64,000 bases of DNA, taken from NCBI GenBank assembly GCA_016281315.1, contig JAEEIJ010000059.1, positions 62,001-126,000 on the forward strand, read 5' to 3'. Under the pieces are notes generated by a model, which ran no database searches, had not been told where the DNA came from, and saw nothing but the letters and a program-made list of their open reading frames with translations. The position numbers and the translations under genes are program-made. The stretch comes from Bacteroidales bacterium. Its GTDB lineage: Bacteria > Bacteroidota > Bacteroidia > Bacteroidales > UBA932. Below, in pieces: positions 52,032 to 62,744 of the stretch (within the stretch, counting starts at the first letter, position 1; each line of letters starts with the position of its first letter).

Positions 52032-55000
52032 TTATTGCAGATTTTTCAAAATCCGGAGGGCCTTGTCCAGGGTATCCACGCCCCGGGAAACGGTGCGAAG
52101 GCGCCCGCCTTCCTGATTGAATTTGTACTGGCCCGGGTTCTCGTTCACGCGGCCCAGCACCTGTTCGAATGTTTTGGACTTATAGTAGGCCGACATCGGA
52201 TTGCTCACGAAGAACATAATCTGCATCCCGTTCTTGATGATGATTCTCTCAAAGCCCAGGACGGTACCCAAATTTCTGATTTTCACCACATTGAGCAGGT
52301 TCTTCACCTCGTCAGGGAGGGGCCCGAAGCGGTCTTCGATCTGCCGGCCGATACGGTCCACTTCCTTCTCGTCGGTCTGGGCGTCCAGCATCTTGTAGAT
52401 GCGGATCTTTTCGGCCGTAATGTCGATGTATTCGTCCGGGATGAGGGCCGGCCGGTCTGTCTCGATGGTGCAGTCGTCCACGAACTTTTCCCCATTCCTC
52501 CGCACCTGGATGCCGGTTTCCACGCCCAGCTCTTCCATCGCTTCGGAGAGGATTTTCTGATAAGTCTCGTAGCCCATATCGGTAATGAAGCCGCTCTGTT
52601 CGGCCCCGAGGAGGTTCCCCGCGCCGCGGATGTCCAGGTCCTGCATCGCGATGTTGAAGCCGCTGCCAAGGTCCGAGAACTCCTCGATGGCCCTGAGGCG
52701 CCGCCTGGCGTCGTCCGTCAGGGAAATCAGCGGCGGGACGATGAGGTAGCAGAAGGCTTTGCGGTTCGATCGGCCCACCCGGCCCCGCAGCTGATGGAGG
52801 TCGCTCAGGCCGATGTTCTGCGCCTGGTTCACGATGATGGTGTTGGCGTTCGGGATGTCCAGCCCGTTCTCGATGATGGTGGTGCAGAGCAGGAGGTCGT
52901 AATCCCCGCGCATAAAGGAGAGCATCCGGTCTTCCAGGTCGCGGGAGGACATCTGGCCGTGCGCCACGCAGATTTTCATATCGGGTACGAGCCGATGGAG
53001 GATGTCGTGGATGGCCGGGAGTTCCTCCACCTTGTTGTGCAGGAAGAAAATCTGCCCGCCGCGGTTGAGTTCGTAATTGATGATGCTCTTGATTTCGGCC
53101 TCGTTGAAGAGGATGATCTCCGTCTGGATGGGGATGCGGTTGGGCGGGGGCGTCTGGATGATGGAAAGGTCGCGGGCACCCAGGAGGGAGAACTGCATCG
53201 TACGGGGAATGGGGGTGGCCGTGAGGGTGAGGGTATCCACCGCCAGGCGCACCTGCCGCAGCTTTTCCTTGGCGCTCACGCCGAACTTCTGTTCCTCGTC
53301 TATCACCAGCAGGCCCAGGTCCTTGAATTCGAAGCCTTCTCCCAGAATTTTGTGCGTGCCGATGAGGATGTCGATCTGCCCGGACTTCAGGCGTTTCTTG
53401 ATATCGGTGATTTGTTTTGCGCTCCTGAGGCGGCTCACGTACTCCACCGTGCAGGGAAGGCCTTCCAGTCGGGATTTAAAGGTCTCGTAATGCTGGAGGG
53501 AAAGGATGGTGGTGGGCACCAGGACGGCCACCTGTTTGGAGTCCGAAACGGCCTTGAATGCCGCCCGGATGGCGATTTCCGTCTTGCCGAAACCCACGTC
53601 GCCGCAGACGAGGCGGTCCATCGGGCAGGTATCCTCCATATCCTCCTTCACGGCCTTGGTGGCGCGCTCCTGATCCGGCGTATCCTCGTACATAAAGGAA
53701 GATTCCAGTTCTTCCTGCAGGTAGGTATCCGGGGAGAAGGCGAAGCCCTTCGCCGCCCGGCGTTTCGCATAGAGTTGGATGAGTTCCTTCGCGATATCCT
53801 TGACACGAGATTTGGCGCTTCCCTTCAGGTTGCTCCAGGTCTTGGATCCCAGTTTGTTGATGCGCGGGGCCTCCCCTTCCTTGCTGCGGAAACGGGAAAT
53901 CTTGTGCAGGGAGTGAACGGAAACAAACACCACGTCACCGCCCTGATACTGGAGTTTCACCACTTCGTGCACGCGGCCGTAGTCGTCCTTCAGTTTCACC
54001 AGACCGCCGAAGACGCCCACGCCGTGGTCGATATGCACCACATAGTCGCCCAGGTTGAAGGCCTGCAGGTCGTTCAGGGTGAGCTGTTCGCTCTTTTCCA
54101 CCGTCCGGCGCATCCGCACGCGGTGGAAGCGGTCGAAGATTTCGTGGTCCGTGTACCAGCAAACCTTATCCTCCCCGTCCACGAAGCCCGCGTGGATGTT
54201 CTTTTCCTTTACGAACTCCGGCAGTAGGGCGTGTTCTTCCTGCAGCATAATGGAGCGCAGACGTTCCAGCTGGCTTTCCTTCTCGCCAAAAATATACACC
54301 TTGTAACCGCTTTCCATCCTGCTCCGGATGTCGGAGATCAGGAGTTCGAAACTCTTGTTGAAAACGGGCTGCGGGCTGATGCTGAACTTAATGGACGGGG
54401 CATCGCCTTTCTGCAGGGGAGTATCCAGATAAACGTGTCGGAATTGGACGGCTGAAGGGAAAAAAGCCGCTTCCTTATACATATCGGAGGAATCCAGCCA
54501 CACGACGGAATCCTCCGGCAGCAGATGGAGAAGGCTCTCCCCTTCCCCGGTTTCCCGGGCGGCGATATCCGGATAGATATCGGCCCGCTCCACTTCCTCC
54601 ACGGAAAGCTGGGTATTGCAGTCGAAAACGTGGATGCGGTCCACCTCGTTGCCGAAGAAAGTAAGACGATAGGGCCGCTCCAGCGAATAGGAGAAGATGT
54701 CAACCACGCCGCCGCGCAGGGCGAACTGGCCGGGGGCCGATACGAAGTCCACCTTCTCGAAACCTTCTTCTATAAGGCGTGTGCGTAGTTTGTCGTGCGG
54801 ACAGTCGTCCCCTTTATGAATAGAGAAGAGGGCGCCCGTGAGTTTTTGGGCCGATGGAATCTTCTCCTCCAGCGCCTCGGGGTAAGTGACCAGGAAGAGG
54901 CGCTTGTCATCGGCCTTTAAAAGGCGGCCGATGGCGGCGGTGCGCTGGACTACCAGGGAAGACTTGTAATTGCTGCGCTCGACGCTTTTTCCCGACTCCG

Positions 55001-55229
55001 GCAGGTAGAAAACGCAGTCGCCCTCCACCAGGTTGTACAGATCGGCCGCACAGTATTCCGCCGCTTCGCGGGTGGGAAGAATAACCAGATGGGTGCCTTC
55101 TGCAGCCACCTGGGACAGCACCGCCCAGCGGGCCGACAAAAAAAGCCCGCTGCAAAAGATTTCTCTACTGTTTTCGAGTTTCTTTTGCAGGAGCGACGAG
55201 GAGGATGTACTTATCAACAATTTCCCCAT
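52032..55229 (-). CDS. mfd: Transcription-repair coupling factor
   Basis: Mfd removes RNA polymerase stalled at DNA damage and recruits UvrAB. The 1065-residue protein has the UvrB-homology region, the CarD-like RNA polymerase interaction domain (LGDYVVHIDHGVGVFGG, about 400-420), helicase motifs GDVGFGKTEIA and DEEQKFG, and the C-terminal TRCF domain. The start at MGKLLIST (55229) fits the family; the 24-residue upstream extension does not. Confidence 0.95.
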   Translation of the reverse strand: MGKLLISTSSSSLLQKKLENSREIFCSGLFLSARWAVLSQVAAEGTHLVILPTREAAEYCAADLYNLVEGDCVFYLPESGKSVERSNYKSSLVVQRTAAIGRLLKADDKRLFLVTYPEALEEKIPSAQKLTGALFSIHKGDDCPHDKLRTRLIEEGFEKVDFVSAPGQFALRGGVVDIFSYSLERPYRLTFFGNEVDRIHVFDCNTQLSVEEVERADIYPDIAARETGEGESLLHLLPEDSVVWLDSSDMYKEAAFFPSAVQFRHVYLDTPLQKGDAPSIKFSISPQPVFNKSFELLISDIRSRMESGYKVYIFGEKESQLERLRSIMLQEEHALLPEFVKEKNIHAGFVDGEDKVCWYTDHEIFDRFHRVRMRRTVEKSEQLTLNDLQAFNLGDYVVHIDHGVGVFGGLVKLKDDYGRVHEVVKLQYQGGDVVFVSVHSLHKISRFRSKEGEAPRINKLGSKTWSNLKGSAKSRVKDIAKELIQLYAKRRAAKGFAFSPDTYLQEELESSFMYEDTPDQERATKAVKEDMEDTCPMDRLVCGDVGFGKTEIAIRAAFKAVSDSKQVAVLVPTTILSLQHYETFKSRLEGLPCTVEYVSRLRSAKQITDIKKRLKSGQIDILIGTHKILGEGFEFKDLGLLVIDEEQKFGVSAKEKLRQVRLAVDTLTLTATPIPRTMQFSLLGARDLSIIQTPPPNRIPIQTEIILFNEAEIKSIINYELNRGGQIFFLHNKVEELPAIHDILHRLVPDMKICVAHGQMSSRDLEDRMLSFMRGDYDLLLCTTIIENGLDIPNANTIIVNQAQNIGLSDLHQLRGRVGRSNRKAFCYLIVPPLISLTDDARRRLRAIEEFSDLGSGFNIAMQDLDIRGAGNLLGAEQSGFITDMGYETYQKILSEAMEELGVETGIQVRRNGEKFVDDCTIETDRPALIPDEYIDITAEKIRIYKMLDAQTDEKEVDRIGRQIEDRFGPLPDEVKNLLNVVKIRNLGTVLGFERIIIKNGMQIMFFVSNPMSAYYKSKTFEQVLGRVNENPGQYKFNQEGGRLRTVSRGVDTLDKALRILKNLQ

Positions 55230-55398
55230 TTTTTCCTGTTGAAAAGCTGTTGATATCCCTGTTGATAACCGGGGCCTGGAAAAGGCGCCCGTTTTATTCA
55301 AAATCCATCAACAGGAAAAATCCTTCTTTTCAACACTTATTTTTATCTGTAAAATACTGGTTTTTAAGAGTTTAATAAATACTTTCAACTTATCAACA
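55211..55398. repeat. Cluster of TTATCAACA motifs upstream of mfd
   Basis: Three exact copies of TTATCAACA occur at 55211-55219, 55260-55268 (reverse) and 55390-55398. Close variants lie at 55237-55243 (reverse TTCAACA), 55248-55256 (reverse ATATCAACA), 55305-55313 (CCATCAACA) and 55327-55335 (TTTTCAACA). The motif is one base from the DnaA box TTATCCACA. The stretch from 55300 to 55460 is very A+T-rich. It could be a DnaA-regulated region, an origin-like region or sites of another factor. Confidence 0.6.
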
Positions 55399-55420
55399 AA
55401 GCTATAAAAACCAATACATT

Positions 55421-55441
55421 CAAAAATAAAAACTATATTTG
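55421..55441. promoter_or_regulatory. Divergent -7 boxes between mfd and ruvB
   Basis: The minus-strand TATTTTTG (55421-55428) and plus-strand TATATTTG (55434-55441) are 5 bp apart. The mfd transcript from here would carry a leader of about 185 nt containing most of the TTATCAACA repeats; the ruvB leader is about 25 nt. Confidence 0.5.
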
Positions 55442-55469
55442 TACTTGAATTGAAAGCCGTTACCGACGT

Positions 55470-56510
55470 ATGTCCGAATTCGACCCTCACGCAAGCATCG
55501 ACCGCAAAGATAGTGAATTTGAAGGAATAATCCGCCCGCAGGAGCTGGAGGATTTTACCGGCCAGAAGGAAATTGTCTCCAACCTGTCCATTTATATTAA
55601 AGCCGCCAAGATGCGCGGCGAAGCCCTGGACCACGTCCTCTTCCACGGCCCTCCCGGTCTGGGAAAGACCACCCTCGCCCATATCATCGCCAACGAGATG
55701 GGGGTGAATATGAAGGTTACTTCCGGTCCCGTACTTGACAAGCCGGGCGACCTGGCGGGGCTCCTGACTTCCCTGGAAACGGGCGACGTGCTCTTTATCG
55801 ACGAAATTCATCGGCTATCGGCCGAAGTGGAGGAATACCTTTATTCGGCGATGGAGGACTATGTCATCGACATTATGATCGACAAGGGCCCGGGGGCGCG
55901 TTCCGTGAGGATCAACCTCAATCCCTTTACGCTGGTGGGGGCGACCACCCGGAGCGGCCTTCTGACGGCGCCGCTCAGGGACCGCTTCGGCATCAACTGT
56001 GCTCTGGAGTATTATGATACGGATGACCTGCGGAAGATCGTCCTGCGCAGCGCCCGCATCCTGAACCTGGAAGTGGACGAAGATGCGGCCTACGAGATTG
56101 CTCTCCGGAGCCGCGGAACGGCCCGTATCGCCAACGCTTTACTCAAACGCGTCCGCGACTTCGCACAGGTACTGGGCGACGGCCGTATCAACCTGGAAAT
56201 CACGCGTTTCGCCCTCAATAAACTCAAAATCGACAAGCGCGGGCTGGATGCCATCGACAACAAGATACTCCGGACACTCATCCTTACTTTCAAGGGCGGG
56301 CCCGTGGGAATAGGCACCCTGGCCACCTCCGTGAGCGAGGATGCGGGAACGCTGGAAGAGGTGTACGAACCCTTCCTTATTAAAGAAGGCTTCCTCATCC
56401 GCACCCAGCGCGGCCGCGTGGCGACGGAACTCACCTATCACCATCTGGGAATGGACGAGTATCTGCCGCAGCGCAAGTATAACCCGGACGACAACGGTTC
56501 GTTATTTTAG
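55470..56510 (+). CDS. ruvB: Holliday junction branch-migration helicase RuvB
   Basis: RuvB is the hexameric motor that moves Holliday junctions. The 346-residue protein has Walker [10 protein letters not shown] (about 59-67), Walker [10 protein letters not shown], sensor GATTRSG and the C-terminal winged helix. It is full-length. No ruvA or ruvC is adjacent. Confidence 0.97.
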   Translation: MSEFDPHASIDRKDSEFEGIIRPQELEDFTGQKEIVSNLSIYIKAAKMRGEALDHVLFHGPPGLGKTTLAHIIANEMGVNMKVTSGPVLDKPGDLAGLLTSLETGDVLFIDEIHRLSAEVEEYLYSAMEDYVIDIMIDKGPGARSVRINLNPFTLVGATTRSGLLTAPLRDRFGINCALEYYDTDDLRKIVLRSARILNLEVDEDAAYEIALRSRGTARIANALLKRVRDFAQVLGDGRINLEITRFALNKLKIDKRGLDAIDNKILRTLILTFKGGPVGIGTLATSVSEDAGTLEEVYEPFLIKEGFLIRTQRGRVATELTYHHLGMDEYLPQRKYNPDDNGSLF

Positions 56511-56520
56511 GGAAAATTCT

Positions 56521-56528
56521 TATTTTTG
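56521..56528 (+). promoter_or_regulatory. -7 box of sdhA
   Basis: TATTTTTG begins 11 nt after the ruvB stop codon and gives a leader of about 25 nt before the ATG at 56558. Confidence 0.6.
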
Positions 56529-56557
56529 TAGGATAGAAATACCAATAATTAATCTAT

Positions 56558-58507
56558 ATGTCAGATCCAAAACTGATTTCCAAGATTCCGGACGGACCGC
56601 TCAAGGATAAATGGTCCAAGCGCAAAGCCGAAATCCGTATCGTTTCCCCGAACAACAAAAGGAAACTGGAAGTAATCGTAGTAGGAACCGGCCTGGGCGG
56701 TGCGTCTGCAGCTGCCTCCCTGGGCGAGATGGGCTACAACGTAAAAATCTTCTGCATCAGCGATTCCCCGCGCCGGGCGCATTCTATCGCGGCCCAGGGA
56801 GGTATCAACGCTGCGAAGAACTACCAGAACGACAACGACTCCGTTTACAGGCTGTTTTACGATACCATCAAGGGCGGTGACTACCGTTCCCGCGAGGCCA
56901 ACGTATACCGTCTGGCAGAGGTGAGTGCGGCCATCATCGACCAGTGCGTGGCACAGGGCGTTCCTTTCGCCCGGGAATACGGCGGTTACCTGGCGAACCG
57001 TTCCTTCGGCGGCGTACAGGTGAGCCGCACCTTCTATGCCCGCGGACAAACCGGCCAGCAGCTGCTCCTGGGGGCTTATGCTTCCCTGAACAAGGAAATC
57101 GCCGCCGGTACGGTGAAGAGTTATCCGCGTCACGAGATGCTGGATCTGGTCATTATCAACGGAGAGGCCAAGGGTATCATCGCCAGGAACCTGGTCACCG
57201 GTGAAATCGAGCGCTTCGGCGCCCACGCCGTGGTGCTGGCAACCGGCGGTTACGGAAATACCTATTTCCTTTCCACCAACGCGATGAATTCCAACGGCAG
57301 CGCGGCGATGCAGGCCTACCGCAAAGGCGCTTTCTTCGCCAATCCCTGCTTCGCCCAGATCCACCCCACCTGTATTCCGGTGCACGGCGACCAGCAGTGC
57401 AAACTCACCCTGATGAGCGAGTCCCTGCGCAACGACGGCCGCATCTGGGTACCCAAGAAGAAGGAGGATGTGGAAAAGCTCCGGAAACACGAAATCAAAC
57501 CTTCCCAGATTCCGGAAGAGGACCGCGACTACTATCTCGAGCGCCGCTATCCCGCCTTCGGCAACCTGGTGCCGCGTGACGTGGCTTCCCGCGCCGCCAA
57601 GGAGCGCTGCGACGCAGGCTTCGGCGTGAACGAGACCGGCCTCGCCGTGTTCCTGGACTTTGCCGACGCCATCAAGCGTCTGGGGCACCAGCGCGTGCAG
57701 GAGCGTTACGGCAATCTCTTCGATATGTACGAGAAAATCACATCCACTTCTCCCTGGGAGGAGCCGATGATGATTTATCCCGCCATCCACTATACGATGG
57801 GCGGTCTCTGGGTGGACTACGACCTCCAGACCACCATCCCCGGCCTCTATGCCATCGGTGAAGCCAACTTCTCCGACCACGGCGGCAACCGGCTGGGTGC
57901 ATCGGCCCTGATGCAGGGTCTGGCCGACGGCTACTTCATCCTGCCTTATACCATCGGCGACTACCTTTCCCATAAGTTTGCGGAGCCCAAGACGGATACC
58001 TCCGCGCCCGAATTTGCAGAGGCCGAAAAAGCCGTCAAGGAGCGCATTGCGAAACTCTTCGCCGTGAACGGTACGGAGACGGTGGACAGCATTCACAAGA
58101 AACTCGGCCACATTATGTGGGAGTATGTGGGGATGGCCCGAAACGAGGAAGGCCTTAAAAAGGGTATCGAGGAAATCAAAGCCCTGCGCGAGGACTTCTG
58201 GAAGAGTGTGAAGGTGCCCGGTACCAACGCCGAATTCAACCAGGAACTGGAAAAAGCTCTGCGCCTGGTGGATTTCTTCGACATTGGCGAACTGATGGCC
58301 CGCGACGCCCTTAACCGCAAGGAATCCTGCGGCGGACACTTCCGCGAAGAAATGCAGACGGAAGAAGGCGAGACCAAACGCGACGACAAGAACTTTATGT
58401 ACGTGGCCGCTTGGGAGTATAAGGGCGAAGGAAAGGAACCCGAACTCCACAAGGAGGAACTCCAGTACGAAAACATCAAGATTGCAACCCGTAACTACAA
58501 AGACTAA
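56558..58507 (+). CDS. sdhA: Succinate dehydrogenase/fumarate reductase flavoprotein subunit
   Basis: This subunit interconverts succinate and fumarate; in anaerobic Bacteroidales it mostly reduces fumarate. The 649-residue protein has the FAD-binding [13 protein letters not shown], the [15 protein letters not shown] segment with the FAD-linking His, and the active-site region [12 protein letters not shown]. The Fe-S subunit follows with a 1-nt overlap. The membrane cytochrome b gene (sdhC), normally just upstream in this group, is absent here; ruvB occupies that place. Confidence 0.95.
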   Translation: MSDPKLISKIPDGPLKDKWSKRKAEIRIVSPNNKRKLEVIVVGTGLGGASAAASLGEMGYNVKIFCISDSPRRAHSIAAQGGINAAKNYQNDNDSVYRLFYDTIKGGDYRSREANVYRLAEVSAAIIDQCVAQGVPFAREYGGYLANRSFGGVQVSRTFYARGQTGQQLLLGAYASLNKEIAAGTVKSYPRHEMLDLVIINGEAKGIIARNLVTGEIERFGAHAVVLATGGYGNTYFLSTNAMNSNGSAAMQAYRKGAFFANPCFAQIHPTCIPVHGDQQCKLTLMSESLRNDGRIWVPKKKEDVEKLRKHEIKPSQIPEEDRDYYLERRYPAFGNLVPRDVASRAAKERCDAGFGVNETGLAVFLDFADAIKRLGHQRVQERYGNLFDMYEKITSTSPWEEPMMIYPAIHYTMGGLWVDYDLQTTIPGLYAIGEANFSDHGGNRLGASALMQGLADGYFILPYTIGDYLSHKFAEPKTDTSAPEFAEAEKAVKERIAKLFAVNGTETVDSIHKKLGHIMWEYVGMARNEEGLKKGIEEIKALREDFWKSVKVPGTNAEFNQELEKALRLVDFFDIGELMARDALNRKESCGGHFREEMQTEEGETKRDDKNFMYVAAWEYKGEGKEPELHKEELQYENIKIATRNYKD

Positions 58508-59250
58508 TGGAATATAATGTGAAAGTATGGCGTCAGAAGAACGCCAAGGCAAAAGGCCATTTCGAAACCTATCACGTTACGGATGTGGAGGAAGACGCTT
58601 CCTTCCTGGAAATGCTTGATATCCTGAACGACCAGCTCATCCGGCAGGGGGTGGAACCCATCGCTTTCGACCACGACTGCCGCGAGGGTATCTGCGGTGC
58701 GTGTTCGCTGTACATCGACGGCCGCGCCCACGGTCCGGACGACCAGGTGACCACCTGTCAGCTCTTTATGCGTCACTTCAAACCCGGCGCAACCATTACC
58801 GTGGAACCCTGGCGCAGCGGCGCTTTCCCGGTGATAAAGGACCTGGTTGTAGACCGCGGTGCCTTTGATAAGATTCTGCAGGCCGGCGGTTTCATTACCG
58901 TCCGCACCGGCAGCGCCCAGGACGGCAACAACATCCTCATTCCGCACGACGATGCGGAACTCTCGATGGATGCGGCTGCCTGCGTGGGTTGCGGCGCGTG
59001 CGTAGCCACCTGTAAGAATGGATCGGCGATGCTGTTCGTGGCCGCCCGCGTGAGTTCGCTGGCCCTGCTGCCGCAGGGAAAACCCGAAGCCGCCCGCCGT
59101 GCCCGCGCCATGGTGGCAAAGATGGACGAACTGGGCTTCGGCAACTGCACGAACACCCGCGCCTGCGAGATGGAATGCCCGAAACACGTAACCATCGACC
59201 ACATCGCAAGGCTGAACAGGGAATACCTAAAGGCAAGGTTCAGCGAATAA
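58507..59250 (+). CDS. sdhB: Succinate dehydrogenase/fumarate reductase iron-sulfur subunit
   Basis: The 247-residue protein passes electrons between the flavin and the membrane subunit. It has the 2Fe-2S ligands in [15 protein letters not shown] with a later Cys in [18 protein letters not shown] and [13 protein letters not shown] hold the two further clusters. The start codon shares one base with the sdhA stop. Confidence 0.95.
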   Translation: MEYNVKVWRQKNAKAKGHFETYHVTDVEEDASFLEMLDILNDQLIRQGVEPIAFDHDCREGICGACSLYIDGRAHGPDDQVTTCQLFMRHFKPGATITVEPWRSGAFPVIKDLVVDRGAFDKILQAGGFITVRTGSAQDGNNILIPHDDAELSMDAAACVGCGACVATCKNGSAMLFVAARVSSLALLPQGKPEAARRARAMVAKMDELGFGNCTNTRACEMECPKHVTIDHIARLNREYLKARFSE

Positions 59251-59253
59251 AGT

Positions 59254-59278
59254 AAAAGCTCCGGAGTCCGGAGCTTTT
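59254..59278. terminator. Bidirectional terminator
   Basis: AAAAGCTCCGG and CCGGAGCTTTT form a perfect 11-bp stem with a 3-nt loop. It separates sdhB from the convergent T9SS-linked operon. Confidence 0.9.
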
Positions 59279-59281
59279 CTT

Positions 59282-60160
59282 TTAGAAACTGTATCCCAAA
59301 CCTGCGCTGATTGTATTTCCCAAATATTGGGAGGCGGTGAGGTAGGATACGTCCAGATGGATTCCCTTCCATTTGAAACCGACACCCAGTGCCAGATGGG
59401 AAGGAATCGGACTCTTCCCTGTGCCGATATGATAGCCGGCCCGGGCGAAGACCATGTCCTTAAAGGCATATTGCGCGCCTATGGAAGCCGCAAACCCCAG
59501 GTTCAGGTAATAGTCTGCGTCCACGGCCAGTTTGAGGCCGCTTATGGGACTGTAGTCTGCCCCGCCTTTGATTACCATAGGAAGTTTATAGGCCTGGTCG
59601 CCGGATTTTACGGGCGTTCCCAGGGCACTGACCCCGGCGCTGGCGTTTATCTTGGCGCTGTGGAAGAGTACGAATACATCGGCGTAGAAGGCTGTGTATT
59701 TGGCATCATCGGCCAGTTTCTGGTTGGCCATCACGGCCTTGACGCCCAGGGAAAGGAAATCCGTGAAGGCAAAACCGAGCCCGATTCCGGCCATAAGGTC
59801 GGCGGGGGTAAAGTTTCCTTTTTCGTTGCCGGTTTCCGTATAGACGGTGTAAGGCTTTCCTGCTTGATAAGCCCCGATGACAGAAAGGCCGAAACGGCTG
59901 CTGAAGGGGATGGAAGCCATCAGGTTGAAGTGATTTTCTTTACCGGGCGCCCAAAGCTGATAGGAGAAAAGGGCGTCTCCGGCCTGGAATGGAATGGCGG
60001 CGGGATTGAACAGGGCCGACGTAGCCTGCGTCCCGGCCATGGCGGCCGTGGCGGGGTTGCGGTCGATGCTCACAAAGGGCATGGCGGCGCCCATTTCCTG
60101 CGCTGCGGCACTAAGGCTGAGCGCGGTGAAAAGAAGGAAAATGGATACTGTCTTTTTCAT
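59282..60160 (-). CDS. PorV/PorQ-like outer-membrane barrel protein
   Basis: The 292-residue protein has a signal peptide (to about residue 20) and the PorV/PorQ-type start FVSIDRNPATAAMAGTQAT, followed by NPAAIPF. A barrel follows and ends GLGYSF. PorV carries cargo from the type IX secretion pore to its attachment enzyme; PorQ is similar. It follows, by 6 nt, a protease gene with a T9SS sorting domain, which supports a T9SS link. At 292 residues it is shorter than classical PorV. Confidence 0.7.
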   Translation of the reverse strand: MKKTVSIFLLFTALSLSAAAQEMGAAMPFVSIDRNPATAAMAGTQATSALFNPAAIPFQAGDALFSYQLWAPGKENHFNLMASIPFSSRFGLSVIGAYQAGKPYTVYTETGNEKGNFTPADLMAGIGLGFAFTDFLSLGVKAVMANQKLADDAKYTAFYADVFVLFHSAKINASAGVSALGTPVKSGDQAYKLPMVIKGGADYSPISGLKLAVDADYYLNLGFAASIGAQYAFKDMVFARAGYHIGTGKSPIPSHLALGVGFKWKGIHLDVSYLTASQYLGNTISAGLGYSF

Positions 60161-60166
60161 GGCCGC

Positions 60167-62743
60167 TTACTTTTTAATGATGGTTTCCTGGCTGCTCTTG
60201 CCGTTATAGGACATGTAAAGCGTATAGCGGCCCGGAGGACAGGCGGAAAGGTCTATCTGACAAGGGTCGAAGGCTCCGGCCTGGACGGTATTTTCATAGA
60301 CCTTTTGTCCGGTGGAGGAAACAATTTTTACTTCCATAGAAACGGGATTCTGTTCCTCAATGGTGATGTTCAGGTTATTGATCACCGGGTTGGGATAGGC
60401 CTTGAAAGGCTGGGTGCCTTCCGAGACCAGTACCTTGAAGGACAGGGTAGTTTTGAGCCCTTTTGCATCGGCCCCGGTGAGGGTGACATCCGAGAGTCCA
60501 TAGCCCAGGGTGGTGCAGTAAAGGATGTTCTCGGCCTGGTTCAGGTTCACCACGCTCCGGTTTCCGATATTGATGCTGTAGCGGAGGATTTCCCCGTCGG
60601 GGTCCTGGATGTATTCCGACATATCCAGGGTAAATCGTCTTCCTATTTCCTTAAACAGCATGTTCTGGATGGGTTTGACAATCTCCGGCGCATGGTTTTC
60701 GAGCAGGGTGTACCGGATGGGCAGCGTATAGGAAAGACCATAGGAATCCGTGGCCTGGATGAAGGTGTCATACGTACCTGGATCGGCGTCGCTTCCTACA
60801 ACGGTGAGGGTGTAATTGTCTGTTACGGCTCCCATGGACCAGGATTCCGCCAGGCTTCCTGCCCCGAAGGTGATGGTTAAATCGTGTCCGTCGGGATCTG
60901 AAGCCGAATAGATGACGTTCAGCGTCTCATGGGCCTTTACCTTATAGTCTCCGGTATAGGTGGTGGTGATGATAGGCGGGTTATTCTGCTGCGTAGTGGC
61001 GGATTTAATCGCAGAAACCGCGCTGAAGTTGCGCGAATAATCGTAACCGGCCAGTGTTACATTGTAACGGGTTTCGAAATCCAGCCCTTTAATGCGGGCG
61101 GTCATCGTTTCTCCCACTTTCTTGTTCTCTACCGGAATAACGGCAATTTGGACATCTTCCCCGGGCTGGGCGGGATCCAGACCGGCCAGGGAATTCTTAC
61201 TGGCATAGAGCACATAGCCCGTGGCCGGCAGGTTCCTGGAATTACCGGTGACTTTCCAACTTAATTCCAGGCTGTTGGAAACGGGGGTAACCGTGTAGGA
61301 GGAAACTACTGCGGGCGGGTCTCCACTGCCGTAAGTCATGGCACCCAGGGCATCTACCAGCGGGCCTATCTCGGCCGATTTGGGAATAATGCTAGGATTG
61401 GCTCCGTTGAGCAGCCGGGTTTTCAGCATGTCGGCGGTGAAACCGGGGCCGCCGTAGTAGGAAACCACCAGCGCCGCCACGCCGCTCACGTGCGGACAGG
61501 CCATCGAGGTTCCCTGCAGCCGGCCATAGCTATTACCTTCATAGGTGCTCATGATGGAAATGCCAGGGGCGGCAATATCCACCCAGTCTCCGTAATTGGA
61601 GAACGAGGCCCTGTAGCCGCTGTTATCCATGGCGCCCACTGCAATACAACCCTCGTAATCGGCCGGACTGCCGAAGGGAAGGGTGTCGTTTCCGGCGGCA
61701 AAGATGACCACACCGCCTTTCATCGGGGAAGTGGCAAGCTGGTTTCCGCTGTTGTCGCAACCTGCGTACTTGATAAAGTAATCGATAGCCGCTTTTTCGG
61801 CCCCGCTGATTGAAATATTTTCACCTCTGGCCCGTTCTTCGGAATCGATGACTCCATTATTATCCAGGTCATAGACGTATCCCCAGCTGTTCTGGCTGAT
61901 GACGGCGCCGTGGTCCGCTCCCCATTTGATGGCGGCGGGTGAATTACCTCCCTGGTCGCCGAAAATCTGGCAGGACATGATCTTTACGCCGCCGATATTC
62001 TTTTTGGCATTACCACCGGCGATACCGCTCACCCCTTTTCCATTGTTGTTGACGGCGGCAATGGTGCCCGCTACGTGGGTTCCATGCCTGTCCGGGGTGA
62101 TTACATAGGTATCGTTGGTAAAGTTTTTACTGCCGTTGGCACCTCCCGGAAGGCAGTTGGCGGCCAGGTCTTCGTGCTCCAGGTCCACGCCGCCGTCCAC
62201 CACGGAGACAATCACGTTGCTGTTTCCCGTAGTATAGTTTTCCCATACCTCATTTACATTAATATCAACCCCGGGATAGGTCCCGTTGATATAATGCCAT
62301 TGGTCGGCGAGTCTGGGGTCGTTGAAGGGAAGGGCGTCGCTTTTTACGCGCCGGGGACGTTCGAAGATTTCCACGTCTTTGAAACCGTCGAAATGGACAG
62401 CCGCCTTGGTGGCTGGAATCTCTTTGTCGTCATACTCCACCACATACCACAGATGCAGGCCTTCCCTGCGCGTGCGTTCTTCGAATTCGCCGGCATCGGG
62501 GAATAGTCTTTTGGCCGATTTTACTGGAAAACCGGCCAGCATCTGCTTCAGGGCCTGGATTTCGTGTCCGTCGCAGTCGGAGGAGAGTTTGATGTAGGCT
62601 ACCCCGGGAACGAAGGACGCAGCGTCCTTTTCCTCTTGGGTGAGCGCCACGGCCTGCTCCGGCTCGGGTTCCTGCACCGGTTCCTGTCTCACACAGGCCG
62701 CCAGGCAGGTGATACCTATTAATAATACAAAGGCTTTTTTCAT
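60167..62743 (-). CDS. Subtilisin-like protease, predicted lipoprotein, with T9SS sorting domain
   Basis: The 858-residue protein has a lipobox (LAAC, Cys17), a propeptide-like region (about 40-130) and an S8 catalytic domain with D183 (SVVDGGVD), H220 (RHGTHVAG) and S413 (GTSMACPH). A calcium-loop-like insertion DLDNNGVID lies at 292-300. Fibronectin- and cadherin-like domains follow (about 480-770). The C-terminus (about 780-858) is a type A T9SS sorting domain, starting FKAYPNPVINNLNI. It should be exported across the outer membrane. A lipid-anchored N-terminus together with a T9SS tail is unusual. Confidence 0.9.
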   Translation of the reverse strand: MKKAFVLLIGITCLAACVRQEPVQEPEPEQAVALTQEEKDAASFVPGVAYIKLSSDCDGHEIQALKQMLAGFPVKSAKRLFPDAGEFEERTRREGLHLWYVVEYDDKEIPATKAAVHFDGFKDVEIFERPRRVKSDALPFNDPRLADQWHYINGTYPGVDINVNEVWENYTTGNSNVIVSVVDGGVDLEHEDLAANCLPGGANGSKNFTNDTYVITPDRHGTHVAGTIAAVNNNGKGVSGIAGGNAKKNIGGVKIMSCQIFGDQGGNSPAAIKWGADHGAVISQNSWGYVYDLDNNGVIDSEERARGENISISGAEKAAIDYFIKYAGCDNSGNQLATSPMKGGVVIFAAGNDTLPFGSPADYEGCIAVGAMDNSGYRASFSNYGDWVDIAAPGISIMSTYEGNSYGRLQGTSMACPHVSGVAALVVSYYGGPGFTADMLKTRLLNGANPSIIPKSAEIGPLVDALGAMTYGSGDPPAVVSSYTVTPVSNSLELSWKVTGNSRNLPATGYVLYASKNSLAGLDPAQPGEDVQIAVIPVENKKVGETMTARIKGLDFETRYNVTLAGYDYSRNFSAVSAIKSATTQQNNPPIITTTYTGDYKVKAHETLNVIYSASDPDGHDLTITFGAGSLAESWSMGAVTDNYTLTVVGSDADPGTYDTFIQATDSYGLSYTLPIRYTLLENHAPEIVKPIQNMLFKEIGRRFTLDMSEYIQDPDGEILRYSINIGNRSVVNLNQAENILYCTTLGYGLSDVTLTGADAKGLKTTLSFKVLVSEGTQPFKAYPNPVINNLNITIEEQNPVSMEVKIVSSTGQKVYENTVQAGAFDPCQIDLSACPPGRYTLYMSYNGKSSQETIIKK

Positions 62744-62744
62744 G

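Noticed and set aside
55230..55469. Calling the mfd-ruvB gap a definite replication origin
   Set aside because: The motifs are one base off the DnaA consensus, no dnaA/dnaN/gidA genes are near and gene orientation does not switch clearly here.
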